Positions 1 through 5,203 of a stretch of 5,203 nt of DNA are shown here, piece after piece. The notes beneath the pieces were generated by a model that worked only from the letters and a program-made list of their open reading frames with translations, made no database searches and had not been told where the DNA came from. The first letter of the stretch is position 1. Each line of letters starts with the position of its first letter. This DNA is from Deltaproteobacteria bacterium (GTDB taxonomy: Bacteria; Desulfobacterota; Desulfobacteria; Desulfobacterales; ETH-SRB1), in assembly GCA_019314185.1 (NCBI GenBank), contig JAFCZU010000354.1, positions 1 to 5,203 of the forward strand, read 5' to 3'. Both the position numbers and the translations under genes were made by a program.

Positions 1-1
1 A

Positions 2-832
2 CAACTATCCTTTATCAGAGCTTTGCGTCAGGAGCGTTTTGATCTGGTTTTTGACCTTCGTTCCGATGACAGGGGGGCTTATATGGCCTTTCTGTCAGGT
101 GCTCCGATCAGGGCCGCTCTGCTTTATCGTGGCCTCAGATGGCGTAATTTCCTCTTTACGCATCTTGCTGCTCCGATACCTCCAAAAGAAAGAATTTACG
201 GAGCTGCCGAACAGTCACTCCTGGTTGTAAGAGGCTTTGGTATAGACACAGAAGATGGCATTCCAAAGCTCCGGGTTTCTGAAAAAGTCAAAGAGAAAGT
301 GAGACAACTCCTAAATCGTGAAAGTATAACTGCTGTAAATCCCTGGATCACCCTGAACCCATTTTCAAGGTGGCAGTACAAGGAATGGGATTATGAAAAA
401 TGGGTGCGGATTGTTGACTGGTTACGTGAAGAATATGGAATTTCAACTGTTATTGTTGGAGCGCCGGAAGAAAAAGAAAAATCAATTGATATTGCAAGTA
501 AATGCAAAGAGCAAACTTTTAACCTTACCGGCAAAACTACGTTGAGTGAGTTAGCCGCTGTACTCAATCTGAGCAGTCTACATATTGGAGTGGATAGCGC
601 GGCCCCACACATTGCTGCGGCTGTCGGAACACCTACAATTACTATTTACGGCCCTTCAGAATGGTTCGTTTGGGCGCCTATTGGTGAAATGCATAGCGTC
701 GTCACTCCGGATTGTGATTGCGCACCATGTCATCAGAAAGGATGTGATGGCAGTGGGATAAGTAAATGCCTCGAAGAATTAACGGTTGATAAGGTGAAAG
801 CAGCTATTCAGAAATTCATAGGCAAAAAATGA
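2..832 (+). CDS. Glycosyltransferase family 9 (LPS heptosyltransferase, RfaQ/WaaQ-like), 5' truncated
   Basis: Seen: the frame is open from base 2, and codons before the TTG at 23 read naturally into the protein, so this is the 3' part of a longer gene and the TTG is not the start. About 276 residues are present; from memory the family is near 350, so roughly 70-80 N-terminal residues, the acceptor side, are missing. Landmarks are a DLRSDDRG segment near the left edge, NPFSRWQYKEW (nt 353-385), the GT9 signature GVDSAAPHIAAAVGTP (nt 587-634) and a cysteine-rich tail (nt 713-769) ending in KCLEELTVDKV. Family knowledge: GT9 enzymes transfer heptose from ADP-heptose to the LPS inner core on the cytoplasmic face of the inner membrane. 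The DSxxPH signature and the PCHQKGCDGS-type tail resemble putative heptosyltransferase III (RfaQ). The exact acceptor cannot be read. The stop TGA at 830-832 coincides with the left end of an inverted-repeat element. Family call is strong; the RfaQ subtype is moderate. Confidence 0.93.
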   Translation, partial: QLSFIRALRQERFDLVFDLRSDDRGAYMAFLSGAPIRAALLYRGLRWRNFLFTHLAAPIPPKERIYGAAEQSLLVVRGFGIDTEDGIPKLRVSEKVKEKVRQLLNRESITAVNPWITLNPFSRWQYKEWDYEKWVRIVDWLREEYGISTVIVGAPEEKEKSIDIASKCKEQTFNLTGKTTLSELAAVLNLSSLHIGVDSAAPHIAAAVGTPTITIYGPSEWFVWAPIGEMHSVVTPDCDCAPCHQKGCDGSGISKCLEELTVDKVKAAIQKFIGKK

Positions 833-849
833 TGGGCTCGTAAAAAGTC
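830..849 (+). repeat. Left terminal inverted repeat of the palindromic element
   Basis: TGATGGGCTCGTAAAAAGTC; 18 of 20 bases match the reverse complement of 1001-1020, differing only by GG versus AA at positions 6-7. Its first three bases are the in-frame TGA stop of the GT9 gene. Confidence 0.85.
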
Positions 850-1000
850 GATTTTGTTTACTTCATGACCATTTTGAGCGCAATTAAGATGTTCATCTAA
901 AATGCAAGAACTCGGCCTGACGGCCTCAAACAGCTTGCATCCTTTAACGATGAACATCTCAATTACTTTTTCCCCAAAATGCTCAAAGCCGTTCACAAAA

Positions 1001-1020
1001 GACTTTTTACGAGTTCATCA
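1001..1020 (-). repeat. Right terminal inverted repeat of the palindromic element
   Basis: GACTTTTTACGAGTTCATCA, the inverted partner of 830-849. It ends 37 bases before the ATG of the broken GT2 gene, so the DNA just upstream of that gene is element-derived. Confidence 0.85.
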
Positions 1021-1057
1021 AAAAGGAAACACTTATAAACTAAGGGAATTGACGAAT

Positions 1058-1903
1058 ATGAAAAAGGTCTTAATTGGCATACCTGTATTGGATAACATAG
1101 AAATAACCAGAGCTTGTCTGCAACATCTGTATAAAAATACAAAAATCGGCAAATTATCGACAAGAATTTAAAGATCCGAAATTCCCCACTTATTTTTTGA
1201 GAAATTCGGAAAATATAGGTGTGGCTGCTGCATGGAATCAAATATTAAAGTTTGCACCAGAGAAAGAACTCGAAAAATCTTTTTATTATGACTATTACAT
1301 TATATCAAATAATGATGCTTTCTTTGGCATCGATTGGCTCCAGCCACTTGTAAAAACCATGGAAACTGACAAAAAAATAGGCTGGATTTCTGCCATGGAA
1401 AATGGATCACCTGTATTGGAAGAACTAATAGAAGCCCATTCATTATCAAAGGAATATCGTGTAAATCCACAAAAGCCATATACCACTGAGGTCATCAATG
1501 AGAGTTTGAAGCAAATTTATGGGAAATGGGGCAAGATTTGCCCCTGTTTATCCCATTTCAAAAAGAGGGCCGCTCTGCTGTCTGCTTTATGGTAAGACCG
1601 GCTATGATTGACCAGATCGGTTTCTTTGATGAAGACTATTCTCCAATCGGCCTCGCAGAAGATCTGGAATATTTTCTGAGAATGGAACGAATTTTAATGC
1701 CATCGTGGCTGACAGAGGAAATATATCCTGAAGATTCCAAATGGAAATGTGGTTTCTGCGGCAAGAGCGTCGTGCACCACAACTGGTGCAGTACACGTCA
1801 GGGACCAAACTTTGATGGTCGGAAATGGGATAAGGCAAGAGAGAAAAACTGGAAGGCCAAATTCGGGAAATCCCGCAAATATTACACAAAATTATTACCA
1901 TAA
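1058..1903 (+). pseudogene. Glycosyltransferase family 2, disrupted by two frame changes and a probable internal deletion
   Basis: Seen: three frame segments together resemble one GT2 protein. Segment 1 starts at ATG 1058 with MKKVLIGIPVLDNIEITRAC and stops at 1169-1171. Segment 2, in the +1 frame, becomes family-like around FLRNSENIGVAAAWNQIL (from about 1191), carries YYIISNNDAFFGIDWLQPL (NND is the likely metal/nucleotide DxD equivalent), and stops at 1593-1595. Segment 3 carries KEGRSAVCFMVRP, FFDEDYSPIGLAEDLEYFLRM (the ED catalytic region) and a C-terminal part with KCGFCGK and HHNWC, ending at 1903. Only 70 nt lie between LYKNT and NIGV, too few for the usual VVDNGS strand, which appears in no frame. 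The second break is best explained by one G lost from the run at 1528-1531, because adding one gives WGQDLPLFIPFQKEGR. The start has AAGGG at 1042-1046 upstream. Inference: the product is non-functional unless the breaks are sequence errors. The acceptor sugar is unknown. Confidence 0.85.
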
Positions 1904-1917
1904 ATGGGTTCTGAATC

Positions 1918-1923
1918 GAAGAG
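1918..1923 (+). promoter_or_regulatory. Ribosome binding site deciding the GT4 start
   Basis: GAAGAG ends 4 bases before ATG 1928. The in-frame ATG at 1904 directly abuts the GT2 stop (1901-1903) and has no purine-rich site upstream, so 1928 is preferred. Confidence 0.5.
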
Positions 1924-1927
1924 TATT

Positions 1928-3097
1928 ATGAAAAAAATTGCGCTTGCAATGGAAAACTTCAGTCGTTACGCAGGTGGAGCAGAGTCATATGCTGTTTCTC
2001 TTGCCGCTTCACTTATAGAAAATGGGTGGGAAGTGCATCTCTTTGGAGAAACCTGGGATGGCAAACCTGAAGCAGCGGTTTTCCACAAGATAACTATTCC
2101 GAAATATCTTCCAGCATGGCTCAAGATGGTCCTGTTTGCGTTAAAGCATAAGAAAGCAGTAAAAAATCATGCTTTTGATGTTATCATGGGTTTTGGCAAT
2201 ACATTGTATATGAATGTTTATCAAAGTCATGGAGGCGTCCACTGGTTTTCGACAAAGAGAAAAGTTTATTCAGAAAAGAGCAAGATTAAGCGGGCAATAA
2301 AACGATTGATTATCATCTTGTCACTGAAACAATGGGTGAGAGCATGGATTGAGTCAGCGCCGTTTCGACTTGATCCACGGCCAAAAATCGTGGCTATTTC
2401 TCAAATGATAAAAAAAGACATGGAGTCTTTTTTTAAGGTAAAAGGCTCAGAGATCGAAGTTGTATATAATGGCGTCGATATATCTCGGTATAATCAGGAT
2501 TTGCGGTGTAAGTTGAAAGGACCTCTACGAAAGCAATTGGGAATAAAAAATGACGAAGTCGTTTTCCTGTTTGTTTCGTATGACTTGAAAAAAAAGGGGA
2601 TTGAACAACTTGTGGAGGCTGCATTCGGCTTAAAAAAAATGGGCGATATGAATTTTAAAGTCGTGGTTATCGGCGGGTTGCCCTATAAAACGCTTTCAAG
2701 ACGGATCAAGGCACTCAACATTGAAGACAAGATACTTTTTGCAGGATCGGTTCGCTCTACCGAAGAATATTATGCAAACAGCGATGTGCTTGTACTTCCA
2801 ACCTATTACGATGCCTGTTCTCTTGTTGTAATTGAGGCAATGGCATGCGGTCTTCCGTCAATTACAACAACGGCCAATGGAGCCGCCGGCATTATAACTG
2901 AGGGTAAGGACGGCTATATTATCCCTCATCCTCCCGAAGCGCAGGAACTGACGAAGAAAATGCAGTTGCTTATGGACTATGAAAAACGTCAGGAGATGTC
3001 ACAGGAAGCATTACGTACAGGCCGAAACTATTCCGCAAAAAAGAATCATAGAGAAATGATAAGAATACTTGGCGAAGCAGCAGACCTTAATAAATAA
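1928..3097 (+). CDS. Glycosyltransferase family 4 (GT-B fold, WaaG-like), 389 aa
   Basis: Family knowledge: a retaining GT4 enzyme that moves a sugar from a nucleotide-sugar donor to a lipid-linked or LPS core acceptor at the cytoplasmic side of the inner membrane. Seen, numbered from ATG 1928: KKIALAMENFSRYAGGAES (2-20) with the N-terminal glycine-rich loop; SHGGVHW (100-106); KIVAISQMIKKDM (153-165); VVYNGVDISRY (178-188), the usual inter-domain YNGVD; VSYDLKKKGIEQLVEAA (216-232); VVIGG (246-250); and DACSLVVIEAMACGLPSITT (295-314). The donor-site EX7E motif appears as D295-X7-E303, a conservative change at its first acidic residue. The length is normal for the family. An in-frame ATG at 1904 would add eight residues, but 1928 has a better ribosome site and gives the typical N-terminus. 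The gene follows the broken GT2 by 24 bases, so both were probably co-transcribed. The WaaG resemblance is by motif style only; donor and acceptor are not determined. Confidence 0.92.
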   Translation: MKKIALAMENFSRYAGGAESYAVSLAASLIENGWEVHLFGETWDGKPEAAVFHKITIPKYLPAWLKMVLFALKHKKAVKNHAFDVIMGFGNTLYMNVYQSHGGVHWFSTKRKVYSEKSKIKRAIKRLIIILSLKQWVRAWIESAPFRLDPRPKIVAISQMIKKDMESFFKVKGSEIEVVYNGVDISRYNQDLRCKLKGPLRKQLGIKNDEVVFLFVSYDLKKKGIEQLVEAAFGLKKMGDMNFKVVVIGGLPYKTLSRRIKALNIEDKILFAGSVRSTEEYYANSDVLVLPTYYDACSLVVIEAMACGLPSITTTANGAAGIITEGKDGYIIPHPPEAQELTKKMQLLMDYEKRQEMSQEALRTGRNYSAKKNHREMIRILGEAADLNK

Positions 3098-3117
3098 TAC
3101 TTGAAAAAGGTTACTCC

Positions 3118-3147
3118 TTAAGAAAAAAGTTCTGTGTATTGTATAAT
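3118..3147 (+). promoter_or_regulatory. Possible sigma-70-type promoter before the carbamoyltransferase
   Basis: A perfect TATAAT -10 box lies at 3142-3147, with TTAAGA (4 of 6 to consensus) 18 bases upstream at 3118-3123. It sits in the 169-bp gap 3098-3266, the only sizeable unexplained gap in the window, and would give a leader of about 110 bases before ATG 3267. The gap is very AT-rich, so a chance match is possible. I see no convincing rho-independent terminator after the GT4 gene, so readthrough may also occur. Confidence 0.4.
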
Positions 3148-3246
3148 TTTCCGAAAAATATATAAAACAGGACATTTGTTTTGTTTGAGGTAATTGTGTG
3201 ATATGTAACTTCGGTTTTCATTAGAATTTGAGTTTTATATCTGACC

Positions 3247-3270
3247 ATGTATAAAGATAAATCAATATGA
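3247..3270 (+). other. Possible 7-codon leader ORF overlapping the carbamoyltransferase start
   Basis: ATG 3247 opens a mini-ORF (MYKDKSI) whose TGA at 3268-3270 overlaps the ATG at 3267-3269 as ATGA, the arrangement seen in translational coupling. The main start has no clear Shine-Dalgarno sequence, only AAAGAT about 10 bases upstream. The mini-ORF itself also lacks a strong ribosome site, so this may be chance. Confidence 0.2.
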
Positions 3271-5084
3271 ACATCTTAGGAATCTCAGCATTTTATCATG
3301 ACAGCGCCGCTTGCCTCGTACGAGACGGTGAAATTGTCGCGGCAGCCCAGGAAGAGCGATTTACGCGCAAAAAACATGACTTCGCCTTTCCGAAAAATGC
3401 GACAGATTTTTGTTTCAGGGAAGGCGGTCTGAAAGGAAAAGATGTGGACTTTGTCGCCTTTTACGATAAACCCTTTATAAAATTTGAACGCATTTTGCAG
3501 ACCTACCTGGCATATGCACCCATAGGAATCAAATCATTCATCAAAGCAATGCCTTTATGGGTAAAACAAAAGTTATGGATGAAAGAGTTCATCAAAAAGG
3601 AACTTGGTTTTGAAGGAAAAATCATTTTCCCCGAACACCATGAATCCCACGCTGCAAGCGCATTTTTTGCGTCCCCTTTTCAGGAAGCTGCTTTTCTTAC
3701 CATAGACGGAGTTGGGGAATGGACAACTACAAGCTACGGCATTGGTAAAGACAATAATATACAGATTCTATCGGAAATTCACTTTCCTCATTCTCTCGGC
3801 CTTCTCTATTCTGCCTTTACTTATTACACAGGTTTCAGAGTCAATTCCGGTGAATATAAAGTCATGGGACTGGCGCCATATGGTGAACCGAAATATAAAG
3901 ACCTGATTCTTTCTGAACTGATTGATCTAAAAGAAGATGGTTCTTTCAGGATGAACATGAAGTATTTTAATTATTGCGCCGGTCTTACGATGACCAACAG
4001 AAAATTTGAAAAATTATTTGGAGGCCCTCCCCGAAAACCGGAATCACAATTGAGTCAGCGGGATATGGACCTTGCCCGTTCAGTTCAGGATGTAACAGAA
4101 GAAGTAATACTCAGGACAATCAGACACATTTATAAAGAAACCAACCAGAAAAATCTTTGCCTTGCAGGCGGTGTAGCCTTGAATTGTGTTGGCAATGGAA
4201 AAATTTTGCGCGAGGGACCCTTTGACAATCTTTGGATACAGCCCGCTGCAGGCGATGCCGGAGGCGCCTTGGGCGCAGCCTTGTTTGTATGGTATCAGTA
4301 TCTGGAAAACAAACGATTAACTGATGGACGGAAAAGTATTCAAAAGACATCATATTTAGGACCGGAATTTGGAAACGGGCATGTTTTAGAATATCTGAAA
4401 AACATGGCCATCCCTTTCACTGAATTATCCGATGAAGAAATTCCTGAAAGAATCGCAGATTTGATAGCAGACCAAAAGGTTGTCGGCTGGTTTCAGGGGC
4501 GGATGGAATTCGGCCCCAGGGCATTGGGAAGCCGTTCAATTATCGGTGATGCACGCTCCCAAAAGATGCAGGAAATAATGAATCTGAAGATAAAATTCCG
4601 TGAAAGTTTCCGTCCCTTTGCACCCTCCGTAATAAAAGAAAGGGTTTCTGATTTTTTTGAAATAGATACGGAAAGCCCTTATATGCTATTGGTGGCCCCC
4701 GTAAAAAAAGAAATTCGCAGGGAGATGTCAAAAGAAGAACTAAGACTCTTTGGTCTTGAAAAACTTCATGTTTTACGTTCTGTTATTCCAGCGGTAACGC
4801 ATGTTGATTACTCCGCCCGCATACAAACGGTAAGCATGGAAGACAATCCTTTATATTATAAGATGATCGCAAAATTTGATGAAAAACATGGATGTCCGGT
4901 AATCATCAATACCTCCTTTAACGTCAGGGGAGAGCCGATTGTATGCACTCCTGAAGACGCTTATCTGTGCTTTATGCGAACCAATATGGATTACCTTGTT
5001 ATGGGCAACTGCCTGTTGGAAAAAAAGAAACAAAAACCGCTGGATAAGGATATAGACTGGCAAAAGGAATTTGAGTTAGACTAA
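3267..5084 (+). CDS. O-carbamoyltransferase, NodU/CmcH/TobZ family, 605 aa
   Basis: Family knowledge: these cytoplasmic enzymes form carbamoyl-adenylate from carbamoyl phosphate and ATP in a C-terminal YrdC-like domain, then pass the carbamoyl group to a hydroxyl in an N-terminal Kae1/TsaD-like domain. Seen: the N-terminus has GISAFYHDSAACLV (5-18), with H11 matching the histidine recalled as catalytic in TobZ, and EERFTRKKHDFAFP (29-42). The metal-site motif EHHESHAASAF (123-133) gives HxxxH, followed by IDGVGEW (146-152) and GEYKVMGLAPYG (195-206). LAGGVALNCVGN (299-310) and PAAGDAGGALGAA (326-338) follow. The C-terminal domain carries GWFQGRMEFGPRALGSRSI (407-425), FRESFRPFAPSV (444-455) and NTSFNVRGEPIV (548-559). 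Length and motif order are complete, so it should be active. It starts at ATG 3267, 169 bases after the GT4 gene, and precedes an SxtJ-like gene. Inference from the neighbours: the acceptor is a sugar of the LPS core or O-antigen, possibly heptose. Confidence 0.96.
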   Translation: MNILGISAFYHDSAACLVRDGEIVAAAQEERFTRKKHDFAFPKNATDFCFREGGLKGKDVDFVAFYDKPFIKFERILQTYLAYAPIGIKSFIKAMPLWVKQKLWMKEFIKKELGFEGKIIFPEHHESHAASAFFASPFQEAAFLTIDGVGEWTTTSYGIGKDNNIQILSEIHFPHSLGLLYSAFTYYTGFRVNSGEYKVMGLAPYGEPKYKDLILSELIDLKEDGSFRMNMKYFNYCAGLTMTNRKFEKLFGGPPRKPESQLSQRDMDLARSVQDVTEEVILRTIRHIYKETNQKNLCLAGGVALNCVGNGKILREGPFDNLWIQPAAGDAGGALGAALFVWYQYLENKRLTDGRKSIQKTSYLGPEFGNGHVLEYLKNMAIPFTELSDEEIPERIADLIADQKVVGWFQGRMEFGPRALGSRSIIGDARSQKMQEIMNLKIKFRESFRPFAPSVIKERVSDFFEIDTESPYMLLVAPVKKEIRREMSKEELRLFGLEKLHVLRSVIPAVTHVDYSARIQTVSMEDNPLYYKMIAKFDEKHGCPVIINTSFNVRGEPIVCTPEDAYLCFMRTNMDYLVMGNCLLEKKKQKPLDKDIDWQKEFELD

Positions 5085-5095
5085 GAGTTTACTCA

Positions 5096-5100
5096 AAGGG
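5096..5100 (+). promoter_or_regulatory. Ribosome binding site of the SxtJ-like gene
   Basis: AAGGG, 7 bases before ATG 5108. It lies in the 23-bp gap after the carbamoyltransferase stop and supports the start of a gene cut by the window edge. Confidence 0.6.
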
Positions 5101-5107
5101 AAAGATA

Positions 5108-5203
5108 ATGATCGTTGAAGAGATAAAAAACATCAAGAGCGGCAAATCCGATCTGCGCAAATTCGGGATAACGATGGGAGTTGTACTAATTCTGCTGGGA
5201 GGG
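5108..5203 (+). CDS. SxtJ-like small membrane protein, 3' truncated
   Basis: Seen: 32 codons from ATG 5108 run open to the window edge. The start is a charged amphipathic stretch, MIVEEIKNIKSGKSDLRKFG, followed by a hydrophobic run (ITMGVVLILLGG) that looks like the beginning of a membrane helix. Family knowledge: proteins with a lysine-rich IKNIKS..DLRKFG start followed by membrane helices are named after SxtJ, encoded beside the carbamoyltransferase SxtI in saxitoxin clusters; they are common next to carbamoyltransferases in bacterial polysaccharide loci and have no established function. It follows the carbamoyltransferase by 23 bases with a good ribosome site, so it is very likely in the same operon. 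Inference: it may anchor or assist the carbamoyltransferase at the inner membrane. Family identity rests on a short N-terminus recognised from memory plus context. Confidence 0.75.
   Translation, partial: MIVEEIKNIKSGKSDLRKFGITMGVVLILLGG

Larger units (their letters stand above)
830..1020. repeat. 191-bp imperfect palindrome with terminal inverted repeats (MITE-like)
   Basis: Seen: the outer 20 bases, 830-849 and 1001-1020, are inverted copies matching at 18 of 20 positions. Further in, 881-897 pairs with 949-965 (15 of 17, with an exact 10-bp core GATGTTCATC/GATGAACATC), 902-908 pairs with 934-940 (ATGCAAG/CTTGCAT), and GGCC at 914-917 pairs with GGCC at 922-925 around a TGAC loop. Almost the whole unit can fold into one long cruciform or RNA hairpin. 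Both flanks are A-runs (824-829 and 1021-1024), compatible with a short AAAA target duplication but too simple to prove it. There is no transposase and no convincing protein inside. Inference: a non-autonomous transposable element or a large dispersed palindromic repeat between GT9 and the broken GT2 gene; in RNA it could also stabilise or attenuate the transcript. Similar ends seem familiar from Desulfobacterota genomes, but this was not checked. Confidence 0.82.

Noticed and set aside
808..996. 62-aa minus-strand frame across the palindromic element
   Set aside because: It arises from the inverted repeat and the end of the GT9 gene, with low-complexity content and no family resemblance.
1602..1901. 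99-aa open frame on the minus strand
   Set aside because: It lies wholly antisense to the conserved third GT2 segment and has no recognisable protein features; it is a shadow of real coding on the + strand.
1058..1903. Programmed ribosomal frameshifting as the reason for the split GT2 frames
   Set aside because: Two separate shifts would be needed, there is no convincing slippery site with downstream structure, and the first junction also lacks essential family sequence that frameshifting could not restore.
1904..1927. Upstream start (ATG 1904) for the GT4 gene
   Set aside because: No ribosome site precedes it, and it adds eight residues before the typical MKKIALAMENFSR N-terminus; ATG 1928 has GAAGAG upstream. 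TAAATG stop-start coupling at 1901-1906 remains a minor possibility.
3164..3182. AAAACA...TGTTTT hairpin in the 3098-3266 gap as a terminator
   Set aside because: The stem is six pairs, almost all A-T, lacks a GC-rich core, and lies downstream of the TATAAT box; it is expected by chance in such AT-rich DNA.
3267..5203. Part of a saxitoxin-like toxin cluster, suggested by the carbamoyltransferase/SxtJ-like pair
   Set aside because: No other sxt-type gene is present, the neighbours are LPS glycosyltransferases, and this gene pair is common in polysaccharide loci.

Overview
The window is about 42% GC by eye and reads as part of a cell-surface polysaccharide locus of a Gram-negative bacterium, most likely a lipopolysaccharide (LPS) core or O-antigen cluster. 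Every gene lies on the + strand. A heptosyltransferase-type GT9 enzyme implies an outer membrane with LPS. The moderate GC, the protein style and a long inverted-repeat element with ends of the type TGATGAACTCGTAAAAAGTC suggest Desulfobacterota (sulfate-reducer relatives). The taxonomic guess rests on recollection, not on a search.

Layout: (1) 2-832, 3' part of a GT9 heptosyltransferase of the RfaQ/WaaQ type, cut by the left window edge. (2) 830-1020, a 191-bp imperfect palindrome with 20-bp terminal inverted repeats, resembling a non-autonomous MITE; its first three bases are the TGA stop of the GT9 gene. (3) 1058-1903, a GT2 glycosyltransferase broken at two places: a probable deletion plus frame change near 1141-1190 that removes the expected DNGS-type nucleotide-binding strand, and a one-base loss near 1528-1531. 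(4) 1928-3097, an intact GT4 glycosyltransferase resembling WaaG. (5) 3098-3266, an AT-rich gap with a possible promoter. (6) 3267-5084, an intact 605-aa O-carbamoyltransferase (NodU/CmcH/TobZ family). (7) 5108-5203, the first 32 codons of a small membrane protein resembling SxtJ, cut by the right edge.

Working model (inference): the glycosyltransferases build the LPS core or an attached glycan, and the carbamoyltransferase decorates one of its sugars. There is a precedent in Pseudomonas aeruginosa, where a carbamoyltransferase (WapO) encoded among LPS core genes carbamoylates a core heptose. The carbamoyltransferase-SxtJ-like pair recalls sxtI-sxtJ of cyanobacterial saxitoxin clusters, but here it sits among sugar-transfer genes, so a glycan substrate is much more likely than a toxin. 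I found no RNA genes, CRISPR array, phage genes or transposase. The least explained items are the palindromic element, the decayed GT2 gene beside it, and the role of the SxtJ-like protein.
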